A stretch of DNA of 64,000 bases, taken from NCBI GenBank assembly GCA_015066225.1, contig SVOT01000002.1:124001-188000 (forward strand), given 5' to 3'. Source of the stretch: Oscillospiraceae bacterium. GTDB taxonomy: Bacteria; Bacillota; Clostridia; Oscillospirales; Acutalibacteraceae. The translations under genes and the position numbers were made by a program. Shown piece after piece: positions 1 through 8,359 of the stretch. Under the pieces are notes generated by a model that saw only the letters and a list, made by a program, of their open reading frames with translations, did not search any database and was not told where the DNA came from. The stretch's first letter is position 1; each line of letters begins with the position of its first letter.

Positions 1-158
1 GAAAATACAAGCCCCTTCTCAACGTTGCGGCATATCATAAAAACGAGGATATTTTCAAGCTCCCGCTGCTTCTTGACTGCATAAACGGGGATTATAAAAT
101 CTATCTTCGCCACCACCCGTACGTTCCCGCATGGGACACAATTTATTATTGCGTGTAA
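1..158 (+). CDS. C-terminal fragment, probable FkbM-family methyltransferase (5' end outside window)
   Basis: An open frame enters from the left edge (codons in phase with base 3) and stops with TAA at 156-158, giving about 52 residues. The end reads KIYLRHHPYVPAWDTIYYCV. The LRHH, then Pro/Trp-Asp-Thr, then Tyr-Tyr pattern resembles the extreme C-terminus of FkbM-type SAM-dependent methyltransferases, which often act on sugars or surface glycans. Only this tail is visible, so the family call rests on a short motif. The next promoter begins about 50 bases downstream, so this gene ends its own transcription unit. Confidence 0.5.
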   Translation, partial: KYKPLLNVAAYHKNEDIFKLPLLLDCINGDYKIYLRHHPYVPAWDTIYYCV

Positions 159-207
159 ATTCGTTCAGCGACAGAAAAATATATTTTGTGACAATTAAAA
201 AAATATA

Positions 208-236
208 TTGACTTTTTCCTTAATTATATATATATT
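208..236 (+). promoter_or_regulatory. Predicted promoter of potABCD
   Basis: TTGACT (208-213), a 17-base spacer and TATATT (231-236) form a near-consensus housekeeping promoter. The predicted start near 243 leaves an unusually long leader of about 160 nt before potA. Confidence 0.7.
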
Positions 237-242
237 TAAAGT

Positions 243-405
243 GCAAATTAAAATGTCACGGGTTCACACTTTTGGCTCCACGGACAAATCACCAATTTGA
301 AGAATTATAAGCGTTCTTTGGGTGGGTGGTTTTTTCTTTTAGAAAAAACCCGACCTTCAGCAAAACACATCATTTTGCTACAAACCATAGAGAGGGGTTG
401 CGTAA
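243..405 (+). promoter_or_regulatory. Long structured 5' leader of potA
   Basis: Between the predicted transcription start and the TTG start at 406 lies a leader with two clear hairpins. One has a 9-bp stem at 328-336/342-350 (GGTTTTTTC with GAAAAAACC). The other has a 7-bp stem, AGCAAAA with TTTTGCT, at about 359-379, just before the ribosome site AGAGAGGGG. Neither is followed by a plain terminator T-run. Length and structure suggest post-transcriptional control of polyamine uptake, but no known riboswitch class was recognised. Confidence 0.4.
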
Positions 406-1530
406 TTGTCCAACAACATTATTGATCTCAAAAACATTTCCGTTTCCTTTGATGGGGAACAAATAATTGAAAATATGAATTTATACATCCGCGACAAGGA
501 GTTCATAACCTTTTTAGGACCCTCCGGTTGCGGTAAAACAACCACGCTCAGAATTATTGCAGGCTTTCAGGAGCCCGATTCAGGCGAGGTTATTTTTGAC
601 GGCAAATTAATAAACGGTGTTCCCCCGTATAAAAGACAGCTGAACACCATTTTCCAGAGATATGCGCTGTTCCCCCACCTTAATGTTTATGAGAACATCG
701 CTTTCGGGCTGAGACTTAAAAAGACACCCGAAAAAGAGATTAAAGAGGCAGTTACGGAAATGCTTGCTCTTGTAAACCTCAAGGGCTTCGAGAGAAGAAA
801 TATTTCATCACTTTCCGGTGGTCAGCAGCAGCGTGTTGCCATTGCAAGGGCGCTTGTTGTTAAACCCCGCGTGCTTCTTCTTGACGAGCCGTTGGGCGCT
901 CTTGACCTGAAGCTTCGCAAGGATATGCAGGTTGAGCTCAAAAATATTCAGAAACGCCTTGGCATCACCTTTATCTACGTTACACACGACCAGGAAGAAG
1001 CCCTTTCAATGTCCGACACAATCGTTGTTATGGATGCAGGCGTTATTCAGCAGATTGGCACACCCACAGACATCTACAACGAGCCTAAAAACGCTTTCGT
1101 TGCGGATTTCATCGGCGAAAGCAATATTATTGAGGGTGTTATGCGTGCCGACTTTTGGGTTGAAATGGCGGGTCACAAATTCAAATGTCTTGACAAGGGC
1201 TTTGGCGTTGACGAAGAGGTTGACGTTGTTGTTCGACCTGAGGACGTTGACGTTGTGCCTGTTTCAGAGGCTATGATTTCAGGTGTTGTCACATCTACCA
1301 CATTTAAAGGCGATTATTACGAAATAATCGTTGAAATCAAGGGCTTTAAATGGATGATTGAATCAAAATACAATCAGACGGTGGGCTCAACAATCGGTCT
1401 TAACATTGTGCCCGACGCTATACATATCATGAAAAAATCAAAGTACTCCGGTCTTTACGGCGACTACAGCTCATTCAGTGAAGAATTTGAAGAGCTGTCA
1501 GATGCTTCCTATGAGGAAGAAGACGAATAA
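406..1530 (+). CDS. potA: Spermidine/putrescine ABC transporter ATP-binding protein PotA
   Basis: ATPase of the polyamine importer; powers uptake through PotB/PotC with PotD as binding protein. The 374-residue product has Walker A GPSGCGKT (38-45), signature LSGGQ (136-140), Walker B LLLDE (157-161), an H-loop in YVTHDQEEA, and a C-terminal TOBE-like region ending in an acidic tail. The [20 protein letters not shown] stretch is typical of PotA rather than other importer ATPases. The TTG start at 406 is chosen because AGAGAGGGG lies about ten bases upstream and [15 protein letters not shown] is a normal N-terminus. First gene of a tightly packed four-gene operon. Confidence 0.93.
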   Translation: MSNNIIDLKNISVSFDGEQIIENMNLYIRDKEFITFLGPSGCGKTTTLRIIAGFQEPDSGEVIFDGKLINGVPPYKRQLNTIFQRYALFPHLNVYENIAFGLRLKKTPEKEIKEAVTEMLALVNLKGFERRNISSLSGGQQQRVAIARALVVKPRVLLLDEPLGALDLKLRKDMQVELKNIQKRLGITFIYVTHDQEEALSMSDTIVVMDAGVIQQIGTPTDIYNEPKNAFVADFIGESNIIEGVMRADFWVEMAGHKFKCLDKGFGVDEEVDVVVRPEDVDVVPVSEAMISGVVTSTTFKGDYYEIIVEIKGFKWMIESKYNQTVGSTIGLNIVPDAIHIMKKSKYSGLYGDYSSFSEEFEELSDASYEEEDE

Positions 1531-1566
1531 TCCCCACGGTATTTTTTCAAGAAAGGAGTGCTTTTG

Positions 1567-2421
1567 ATGAAGAATAAATCTTCACTTATGACTCGTTTAG
1601 CAGGCGCTCCGTACATTGTCTGGGCGATTATTTTCATCATTGTTCCTCTTTGTATGGTTGCCTACTACGCTTTTACAGATAAAAGCGGTGCTTTTACCTT
1701 CGATAATATGCTTGATATCGGTAAATATACCGACACAATAGTCCTTTCCGTATGGTTAGGGCTTCTTGCCACGGTTATCTGCCTTGTTATTGCGTACCCG
1801 CTTGCTATGATAATGGCAAACAAGGGTCCGAAAAAGCAAAGCACGATGACAATGATTATTATGCTCCCGATGTGGATGAACTTTCTTTTAAGAACATATT
1901 CCTGGATGACAATTCTTGAGGATAACGGCTTGCTCACAACAACAATAAACTCTGTTGTTGACGGAATAAACAAGCTCACACAATGGGGTATTGAGCCCAT
2001 TCACCTCATAAACACCCGTGGCGCAGTTGTTCTCGGTATGGTTTACAACTTCCTGCCATATATGATTCTGCCCATATACACGGTTATGTTAAAATCTGAC
2101 CGCTCTCTTATTGAGGCGGCACAGGATTTGGGCGGCAATAAATTTGACGTGTTTAAAAATGTTACCGTTCCCCTTAGTGTTCCGGGCGTTGTTTCGGGCT
2201 TCACAATGGTTTTTGTGCCCTCTGTGAGCACGTTCTACATATCACAGAAGCTGGGTGGCACGGGAACAACCCTTATCGGCGACATTATAGAAACCCAGTT
2301 CCAGACCGCATACAACTACAACTTAGGTGCATCACTTTCATTTGTGCTTATGATTCTTATATTTATATGCCTTGCGGTTATGAACAAGTTCTCTGACGAT
2401 GACGGAGGTGTTGTAATATGA
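1567..2421 (+). CDS. potB: Spermidine/putrescine ABC transporter permease PotB
   Basis: Inner membrane permease of about 284 residues with six predicted membrane segments. It carries the EAA loop, seen as EAAQDLGGNKFDVFKNVTVPLSVPG, through which PotA contacts the permease. GTG (1558) and TTG (1564) lie in frame upstream, but GTG overlaps the AAAGGAG ribosome site at 1552-1558. ATG 1567 sits nine bases beyond it and is preferred; TTG 1564 is possible. Its stop overlaps the potC start by four bases (ATGA), indicating translational coupling. Confidence 0.9.
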   Translation: MKNKSSLMTRLAGAPYIVWAIIFIIVPLCMVAYYAFTDKSGAFTFDNMLDIGKYTDTIVLSVWLGLLATVICLVIAYPLAMIMANKGPKKQSTMTMIIMLPMWMNFLLRTYSWMTILEDNGLLTTTINSVVDGINKLTQWGIEPIHLINTRGAVVLGMVYNFLPYMILPIYTVMLKSDRSLIEAAQDLGGNKFDVFKNVTVPLSVPGVVSGFTMVFVPSVSTFYISQKLGGTGTTLIGDIIETQFQTAYNYNLGASLSFVLMILIFICLAVMNKFSDDDGGVVI

Positions 2422-3245
2422 CAAGAAAAACATCTCTCGGCGGCAAGCTTTACACGGTTCTTATTTTTATTTTCCTTTATGCACCCATTGCGGTTCTTAT
2501 TCTTTTCAGCTTCAACTCCGGAAAGAGCACCGCAGTTTTTGAGGGCTTTTCTCTTCATTGGTACGAAGAGCTTTTCAGAGATGCGGCAACTCTTGCGGCT
2601 TTTAAAAACTCTGTTATTATTGCTGTTGTTTCATCAATCATTTCAACAGTTATGGGAACAGCCGCCGCAACCGCAATTTTCGGCTATAAAAATAAGCTTC
2701 TTAAAACAAGCGTAATGACAACAACAAACATCCCCATGATGAACCCCGAAATCGTTACGGGTATTGCTATGATGCTTCTTTTCGTGTTCATCGGCGGTGT
2801 TCTCGGCAAAACAGGCACCTTGGGCTTTACAACACTTATTATTGCCCACGTAACCTTTGAGCTGCCATATGTTATTCTTAACGTTCTGCCAAAGCTCAAA
2901 CAGACCGATGCCCACCTTGCCGAGGCGGCACAGGATTTGGGCTGCACACCCTTCCAGGCTTTTTACAAGGTTGTTTTGCCTGCAATTATGCCGGGTATAA
3001 TATCCGGTCTTATGATGGCATTCACTTTGTCAATCGATGATTTCATAATCAGCTATTTTGTCAGCGGACCAAGCTCGCAGACCTTGCCCATAAGGATTTT
3101 CTCGATGACAAAAAAGAAGGTTACACCCGATTTGTATGCCCTTTCAACGCTGATTTTCCTTGTTATTCTTGTTCTTCTTATTGTTTCAAATGTTGTAGCA
3201 TCAAGGGGCGACAAGAAGCTTGCTAAAAAAGGCGGTGCAAAATGA
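2418..3245 (+). CDS. potC: Spermidine/putrescine ABC transporter permease PotC
   Basis: Second permease of the polyamine importer, 275 residues, six predicted membrane helices. The EAA loop reads EAAQDLGCTPFQAFYKVVLPAIMPG, and the following SIDDFIISYFVSGP is a hallmark of PotC. It overlaps potB by four bases at its start and potD by four at its end, so the three cistrons are probably translated in coupled fashion. Nothing about length or motifs is unusual. Confidence 0.92.
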   Translation: MTRKTSLGGKLYTVLIFIFLYAPIAVLILFSFNSGKSTAVFEGFSLHWYEELFRDAATLAAFKNSVIIAVVSSIISTVMGTAAATAIFGYKNKLLKTSVMTTTNIPMMNPEIVTGIAMMLLFVFIGGVLGKTGTLGFTTLIIAHVTFELPYVILNVLPKLKQTDAHLAEAAQDLGCTPFQAFYKVVLPAIMPGIISGLMMAFTLSIDDFIISYFVSGPSSQTLPIRIFSMTKKKVTPDLYALSTLIFLVILVLLIVSNVVASRGDKKLAKKGGAK

Positions 3246-4435
3246 TGAAACGCTTTTTTTCAGTATTATTCAGCATAATTCTTCTCGCTCTTTCGGTTGT
3301 GCCCTGTTTTGCGGGTGATAAAAAGGATTATTCCCACCTTAGGGGAACAACCCTTAACGTTTACAACTGGGGCGAATATATCTCCGACGGTGCAGAGGGC
3401 TCTCTCGACGTTAACAAGGAGTTTGAAAAGCGCTACGGCATAACAGTTAACTATTCAAACTACGAAAGCAACGAAAATATGTATAACAAGCTTCAATCCG
3501 GCGGCGCAAACTATGATGTTATAATCCCCTCAGATTATATGATTGCAAAGCTCATTGAAGAGGATATGCTCGCAGAGCTTGATTTTTCAAATATCCCCAA
3601 CTACAAAAACGTTATGGAAAAATATCGGGGACTTTACTATGACCCCGAAAACAAATATACCGTACCGTACACAGTTGGTATGGTTGGGCTTATTTATAAC
3701 GCAAAAATGGTTGAAGAGGCTCCGGATAGCTGGGGGGCATTGTGGGATGAACGCTACAAGGGTGAAATCCTTATGTTCAACAACCCCCGTGATGCTTTTG
3801 GTGTTGCTCAATGCTACCTCGGTCAGAGCATTAACACAGAAAATCTTGAGGATTGGGATAAAGCCATAGAGGCTTTGAAGGAGCAAAATCACCTTGTTTC
3901 TTCCTATGTTATGGATGAAGTATTCAACAAAATGGAAAACGGTGAAGCCGCACTTGCACCATATTATGCGGGCGACTTCCTTACAATGTACGATGTTAAC
4001 CCCGACCTTGCCTTCGTTTACCCGAAGGAGGGTGTTAACTTCTTTGTGGACGCTATGTGTGTCCCCAAAAATGCAGAGAATAAGGAAGCGGCAGAGCTTT
4101 ATATCAACTTTATGCTTGAGGATGAAGTTGCCGTTGCAAACGCAAATTACATCTGCTATGCATCACCTCACGCAAACGTTCTTGAATCCGACGATTACGA
4201 TTTAAAGGGCGACCCCGTTCTTTACCCGGATGAAGAAAACACACCAAGAACAGAGATGTTTGAAAACCTCGATTACGAAACACAGAACTATATGAATATG
4301 CTGTGGAACGAGCTGAAAATTGAGGGTAACTCAAATATTGACGCATATATAGGGCTGTCAACATCACTTGTGCTTGTTGTGGTTTATTTCGTTTACAAGT
4401 TTATTAAAAAGAAAAGACGAGAAGCAATGTATTAA
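3242..4435 (+). CDS. potD: Polyamine-binding protein PotD with C-terminal membrane anchor
   Basis: Extracellular substrate-binding component (397 aa). A signal peptide occupies residues 1-24 (MMKR, hydrophobic core, CFA-G). No good lipobox is present, since VVPC lacks the usual Leu and small residue before Cys. The mature part starts with TLNVYNWGEYI, typical of PotD/PotF, followed by YDVIIPSDYMI. Gram-positive PotD is usually a lipoprotein; here the protein instead ends in a hydrophobic helix (about 368-388) followed by KKKRR (389-393). This looks like a stop-transfer anchor with the tail inside. The start overlaps the potC stop; ATG 3245 is an equally possible start. Confidence 0.9.
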   Translation: MMKRFFSVLFSIILLALSVVPCFAGDKKDYSHLRGTTLNVYNWGEYISDGAEGSLDVNKEFEKRYGITVNYSNYESNENMYNKLQSGGANYDVIIPSDYMIAKLIEEDMLAELDFSNIPNYKNVMEKYRGLYYDPENKYTVPYTVGMVGLIYNAKMVEEAPDSWGALWDERYKGEILMFNNPRDAFGVAQCYLGQSINTENLEDWDKAIEALKEQNHLVSSYVMDEVFNKMENGEAALAPYYAGDFLTMYDVNPDLAFVYPKEGVNFFVDAMCVPKNAENKEAAELYINFMLEDEVAVANANYICYASPHANVLESDDYDLKGDPVLYPDEENTPRTEMFENLDYETQNYMNMLWNELKIEGNSNIDAYIGLSTSLVLVVVYFVYKFIKKKRREAMY

Positions 4436-4441
4436 AAAAAC

Positions 4442-4471
4442 TCCGTAAGACAGACAGCGCTGTCTTACGGA
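4442..4471. terminator. Bidirectional terminator between potD and the deacetylase gene
   Basis: A 12-bp perfect stem (TCCGTAAGACAG at 4442-4453 with CTGTCTTACGGA at 4460-4471) and a 6-base loop. It is followed by TTTTTAT on the plus strand and preceded by an A-run that serves as T-run on the minus strand. Confidence 0.9.
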
Positions 4472-4475
4472 ATTT

Positions 4476-5333
4476 TTATATACCAATCTCTTTAAAAAAT
4501 TCTTCCGGTGTTTTGCCGTAGGGGCGGTTGAATCTGCCGAGCTCAAACAAACTGTCGCCAACAGAAATGGTGTTTGACTCCTCGCGGCAGGTTAGGGTGA
4601 CGGTAAAGCCAAGGCTTTTTGCTGTTTCAAGAAGTTTGTTGTTTCTTATGCCGTACGGATAGGCGAGGATTTTTGGTTTTTCACCTGTAAGGTCTTCAAA
4701 AAGGTGGTTGAATTTTTGCAGGTCATCGGTAATAGCTTTAATATATTTCTCGTTGCTTTCGCCACGGAGCTTTCCCATTCCCCGTCGGTGGCCAAGGTCG
4801 TGGAGGTCATAGGTGTGGCAACCCAATTCCACAAGGTCTTTTTTTGCAAGCTCCGCAATATCGTTTCGGTTAAGGTAAGCATAGCGGTCATCTGTTTCGC
4901 CATTCTGCGTGTAAATTTCCACAAGGGAGCCAATTATGTTGACATTTGCGGGGTAGCCGTATTTTTCCAAAAGTGGAACGACACGTGTAAGAAAGCTTCG
5001 TTCACCGTCATCAAAGGTAATAATTATGCATTTTTCGGGCAAGGTCATTTTGCCCGCAACATATTTTTCAAGGTCGCCAAAGGATATGGGGGTTACGTTC
5101 TTTTTTTTGAGATATTGAAAATCCTCCTCCAGAAGCGATGGGGGAATAACGTAATCTCCGAAAATTTTCGGGTTATCGCAAACCTGGTGATACATTATAA
5201 CAGGTATATCTGCACCGTTTTTAACCGTTGCCGCAACAGGTAATGAAACATTCACCGCAGAAAGACCGAGCAGAGCGGCGCACAAAATAGCGCAGAATAT
5301 AAAAAGCTGTCTGAAAGAAAAAATTCTGAACAT
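4476..5333 (-). CDS. Membrane-anchored or secreted polysaccharide deacetylase (NodB fold)
   Basis: 285 residues. An N-terminal hydrophobic segment (about 9-27) acts as signal peptide or anchor. The NodB domain follows: IPVIMYHQV (43-51), TFDDG (106-110, catalytic Asp and metal Asp), HTYDLH (173-178, the two metal-binding His) and AYPYG (224-228). Such enzymes remove acetyl groups from N-acetylated glycans such as peptidoglycan or exopolysaccharide; the substrate cannot be told from sequence. Divergent from lexA across a short gap holding an SOS-box-like palindrome, and convergent with potD through a shared terminator. Confidence 0.87.
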   Translation of the reverse strand: MFRIFSFRQLFIFCAILCAALLGLSAVNVSLPVAATVKNGADIPVIMYHQVCDNPKIFGDYVIPPSLLEEDFQYLKKKNVTPISFGDLEKYVAGKMTLPEKCIIITFDDGERSFLTRVVPLLEKYGYPANVNIIGSLVEIYTQNGETDDRYAYLNRNDIAELAKKDLVELGCHTYDLHDLGHRRGMGKLRGESNEKYIKAITDDLQKFNHLFEDLTGEKPKILAYPYGIRNNKLLETAKSLGFTVTLTCREESNTISVGDSLFELGRFNRPYGKTPEEFFKEIGI

Positions 5334-5375
5334 AACATCACCAAAAAAGGTATATGAAAAAATTTTTTAAAAAAT

Positions 5376-5391
5376 GCAAACAAATGTTTGC
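5376..5391. promoter_or_regulatory. LexA (SOS) box-like palindrome in the lexA promoter
   Basis: GCAAACAAATGTTTGC is a perfect hexamer inverted repeat with a 4-base centre. It resembles the Gram-positive SOS box (GAAC-N4-GTTC) with AAAC/GTTT half-sites. It overlaps the -35 element of the lexA promoter, as expected for autoregulation, and lies 43 bases upstream of the divergent deacetylase gene. Confidence 0.7.
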
Positions 5392-5417
5392 TTTTTTGGA
5401 AAAGATGTGATATTATA
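5388..5417 (+). promoter_or_regulatory. Predicted lexA promoter
   Basis: TTGCTT (5388-5393), an 18-base spacer and TATTAT (5412-5417). The -35 lies inside the right half of the SOS-box palindrome, so bound LexA would block it. Confidence 0.6.
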
Positions 5418-5455
5418 GGAAAAGAAAAGAGAAAATTTGTTCGGAGGGTGATTTT

Positions 5456-6046
5456 TTGGAGCCTATTAACGAAACTCAAAAAAAGATATATGAATTTTTA
5501 GTAGAGCGCTCGCAGGATGGTGTTCCCCCCTCGGTGCGTGAAATCGGTGCGGCTGTGGGTCTTAAATCAACGTCATCTGTTCAGGCGAATCTTGATGCAC
5601 TTGAAAAAGCCGGTTACATTATGCGTGACCCACTTTTAAAAAGGTCAATCCGTATTCTCGGCCAGGCTGAAAATATAACCCACGTACCCCTTCTCGGTAC
5701 GGTTACTGCGGGTATGCCCATTCTTGCCGTTGAACAAATTGAGGGCTACATTCCCTACACGGGAAGGGTTTCAAGAGATAAACCGCTTTTTGCTCTCAAG
5801 GTCCGTGGCGAAAGTATGCTCTGGGCGGGTATTCTCAACGGTGATATTGTTATTGCCGAGAAAACCCCCTACGCTTCAAACGGTGAGATTGTTGTTGCAA
5901 TGATTGAGGACGAGGCAACCGTTAAACGCTTTTATAAAGAAAACGGTCATTTTCGCCTGCAGCCCGAAAACGACGAGTTTGAGCCCATTATCACAAACGA
6001 GGTCGTAATTCTCGGCAAGGTTGTTGCACTTATACGATATTATTAA
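5456..6046 (+). CDS. lexA: SOS transcriptional repressor LexA
   Basis: Represses SOS genes and cleaves itself when RecA filaments signal DNA damage. The 196-residue product has an N-terminal winged helix (1-65; PPSVREIGAAVGLKSTSSVQANLDALEKAG). Its S24 peptidase domain carries the Ala-Gly cleavage bond at 85-86 (VTAGMP) and the catalytic Ser120 (GESML) and Lys157 (VKRFY) dyad. The TTG start is supported by CGGAGGGTG about eight bases upstream. A monocistronic unit, closed by a strong terminator and probably controlled by its own box. Confidence 0.95.
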   Translation: MEPINETQKKIYEFLVERSQDGVPPSVREIGAAVGLKSTSSVQANLDALEKAGYIMRDPLLKRSIRILGQAENITHVPLLGTVTAGMPILAVEQIEGYIPYTGRVSRDKPLFALKVRGESMLWAGILNGDIVIAEKTPYASNGEIVVAMIEDEATVKRFYKENGHFRLQPENDEFEPIITNEVVILGKVVALIRYY

Positions 6047-6070
6047 TATTTACGATTAAAAAATAAGGGC

Positions 6071-6104
6071 GCTGTAAAAACCTTCGTTTTTACAGCACCT
6101 TTTT
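6071..6104 (+). terminator. lexA terminator
   Basis: Stem GCTGTAAAAAC (6071-6081) with GTTTTTACAGC (6086-6096), loop CTTC, then a T-run. The opening GCTGTAAAAA recurs at other gene ends in this window. Confidence 0.9.
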
Positions 6105-6146
6105 CTATGTACCAAGTATAACACATTTTTAAAAGAAATACAAGTC

Positions 6147-6175
6147 TTGCATAACAATACTCTTTGTAGTACAAT
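6147..6175 (+). promoter_or_regulatory. Predicted promoter of the HelD-like gene
   Basis: TTGCAT (6147-6152), a 17-base spacer and TACAAT (6170-6175), about 30 bases upstream of the ATG at 6207. Confidence 0.6.
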
Positions 6176-6206
6176 TTCGATGTTCATTTAAAAGGGGGCA
6201 AAGGCT

Positions 6207-8315
6207 ATGCTTGAAAAGGATATGACAACAGAAAAGGCTTATTCTGAAAAGGTTCAGCAATTTCTTGACTTTGAAACAAAAAGACTTCAGAAGCAGATAA
6301 ACGAATACAAATCCAATATCAAGGTTCTCGGCGAGGATTTTAATATGGATAATCCTAACGGTGGTATGTACTCCGGCATGGAGCTTACCCAGACCCATCA
6401 CGAGATGGAAAAACAGATGATTTATGCCGAGGAAGCGGCAGAGAATATCCATTTTTACAGAAAATTACGTAAAGCGCCGTATTTTGCAAAGGTCACCTTC
6501 AAGCCGGAAACCGCCCCCGCCGGAAAAGATATATACATCGGCTTGCGTACCCTGCAGGAGCACGACACCTTCCGTATGCTTGTCTGTGACTGGCGAGCAC
6601 CTGTGGCGTCACTTTTCTATGAGGATTTTGACGGCACAAAAGCATTTTACAAAGCTCCAAAGGGTAACATAAACGGCGAATTGCTCAACAAAAGACAATT
6701 CAAGTTTGAAAACGGTAATCTTGTTTATTATGTTGACAGCGACGTTAAAATTGACGACGATATTTTACGTGACGTTCTTTCATCTTCATCGGGGGAGCAT
6801 CTCAAGGTTATTGTCAGCAGTATTCAAAGGGAGCAAAACAAGGTTATCCGCTATGCCGACAATCAGAATCTTTTAGTTCTCGGCCCTGCGGGAAGCGGTA
6901 AAACCTCCGTGGGCTTCCACAGGCTTGCATATCTTCTTTATCAGAACAGAACAGAGCTCTCCTCTGCTGAGATAATAATGTTTTCAAATAACGATATTTT
7001 CTCAAGCTACGTTGCGGATATTATCCCTGAGCTTGGCGAGATGCCTATAAATTATGCAAGCTTTTATTCTATTTTCGCCGCAGAATTGCCCACAATGAAC
7101 GTTGCGGACTATTACTCTTTGGCAGAAAGTGTAATCAACGGCGACACCGACAGGGAAAAATCTGCAAAAATCAAGCTCAATGGCGAGTTTATGGAGTACG
7201 TTGCCCGAAATGCCGATGACGTTGACCCGATATTCCGTGACGTTGTTCTGTTTGATGAAACAATCCTTTCCGCCGACGATATTCTCGAAAGGTTTCTCGG
7301 TGACACCGAAAACAACCTGAAAACAAGGGTGGACAGGCTGATTGTTTATGTTCAGAGCGTTGTTACCCGTTATTTTTCTGAAAACAGAGAGGCTGTTTAT
7401 AAAAAGGTGGATGCCGAAACTGAAATCGGCGACAGCACCGAAAAAGCAATGAAGAGGCTTTTGCATCTTACAAAAGCACAGGCAGAGGATATGATTCGTG
7501 ACGCAACACGCCTTGATGCTGTTGATATTTATTTCAATCTTCTTGAAGGATATGCAAAAGAAATTAATTGCCCACAGCTTCTTGAAACAAAAAACAGCCT
7601 TATGAAGGGCTACATTGAGTTCGAGGATGCCTTGGGAGCCGTTTTTGTTAAAACAGTTCTCGGCACGTGTGCAGTTCTTTCGGGTGTTAAACATATTCTT
7701 ATCGACGAGGCACAGGATTTTTCTCTTATGCAGCATAAAATAATCCTTTCAATGTTCCCGAGAGCAAGGGTTACACTTCTTGCAGATACAAATCAGGCAA
7801 TTCTCCCGGCACTTAATACAGCTAATGCGGAAATTATTGCAGACCTTTACGGCGCAAAAACGCTGAAGCTTAACAAAAGCTACCGTTCAACAAAGCAGAT
7901 TAATGATTTTGCAACGTCGATGCTGGCAGAGGATAAAAAATACGAGGTTTTTGAGCGTGATGGTGAAGATGTAAGAGAGCTGTGCGGTAAAACAAAAGAG
8001 CTTGAAGCACTTCTTTTTGAATATACGGGCATAAGCCAATCCACCTGTATTATTACAAAGGATATCGGCGATGCGCTCCGGGTTTATAAAGACCTTAAAA
8101 AGAAATTCCCCACTCTCAGACTTTGCGATAATAAATCCTGTGAGCTGTCGGACAGCCCCATTGTTATGCCCCTTGCCCTCACAAAGGGTCTCGAGTTTGA
8201 CAACGTTATTGTCTTTGATAAGGACGGCGGATTTTCGGGTAAGGAAAACGAAAAATATATGTATATGGCTTCCACAAGAGCCTTGCACAGATTATCAATA
8301 TTTAAAGCCTTATAA
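6207..8315 (+). CDS. helD: HelD-like UvrD/Rep-superfamily ATPase (RNA polymerase recycling factor)
   Basis: 702 residues. The N-terminal part (1-100) is charged and predicted helical, matching the arm that HelD inserts into RNA polymerase. CDWRAPVASLFY (127-138) is a HelD hallmark. Walker A GPAGSGKT is at 226-233 followed by SVGFHRLAYLLY, and the Walker B motif LIDEAQDFS lies near residue 500. Late SF1 motifs include LNKSYRSTKQI and ALTKGLEFDNVIVFD. HelD proteins release stalled or inactive RNA polymerase from DNA using ATP. ATG 6207 follows AGGGGG at good spacing. Flanked by terminators, so monocistronic. Confidence 0.85.
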   Translation: MLEKDMTTEKAYSEKVQQFLDFETKRLQKQINEYKSNIKVLGEDFNMDNPNGGMYSGMELTQTHHEMEKQMIYAEEAAENIHFYRKLRKAPYFAKVTFKPETAPAGKDIYIGLRTLQEHDTFRMLVCDWRAPVASLFYEDFDGTKAFYKAPKGNINGELLNKRQFKFENGNLVYYVDSDVKIDDDILRDVLSSSSGEHLKVIVSSIQREQNKVIRYADNQNLLVLGPAGSGKTSVGFHRLAYLLYQNRTELSSAEIIMFSNNDIFSSYVADIIPELGEMPINYASFYSIFAAELPTMNVADYYSLAESVINGDTDREKSAKIKLNGEFMEYVARNADDVDPIFRDVVLFDETILSADDILERFLGDTENNLKTRVDRLIVYVQSVVTRYFSENREAVYKKVDAETEIGDSTEKAMKRLLHLTKAQAEDMIRDATRLDAVDIYFNLLEGYAKEINCPQLLETKNSLMKGYIEFEDALGAVFVKTVLGTCAVLSGVKHILIDEAQDFSLMQHKIILSMFPRARVTLLADTNQAILPALNTANAEIIADLYGAKTLKLNKSYRSTKQINDFATSMLAEDKKYEVFERDGEDVRELCGKTKELEALLFEYTGISQSTCIITKDIGDALRVYKDLKKKFPTLRLCDNKSCELSDSPIVMPLALTKGLEFDNVIVFDKDGGFSGKENEKYMYMASTRALHRLSIFKAL

Positions 8316-8320
8316 AAATA

Positions 8321-8354
8321 AAGAACAGATAACCTTCACAAGTTATCTGTTCTT
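8321..8354. terminator. Bidirectional terminator between helD and the ABC exporter operon
   Basis: A 13-bp perfect stem (AAGAACAGATAAC at 8321-8333 with GTTATCTGTTCTT at 8342-8354), T-run on the right and A-run on the left. It serves both convergent units. Confidence 0.9.
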
Positions 8355-8359
8355 TTTTA

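Noticed and set aside
243-330. Guanidine-II (mini-ykkC) riboswitch, because ACGG occurs twice in the potA leader
   Set aside because: The ACGG copies are not in the loops of paired hairpins as that class requires.
1558-1566. GTG 1558 as potB start
   Set aside because: It overlaps the AAAGGAG ribosome site; ATG 1567 has proper spacing.
4704-5243. Open frame of about 180 codons on the plus strand
   Set aside because: It is the complement of the polysaccharide deacetylase gene, has no ribosome site, and its product is low-complexity hydrophobic sequence.
7002-7736. Open frame of about 244 codons on the minus strand
   Set aside because: Antisense shadow of helD; Cys/Phe/Asn-rich composition typical of reverse frames, and no start signals.
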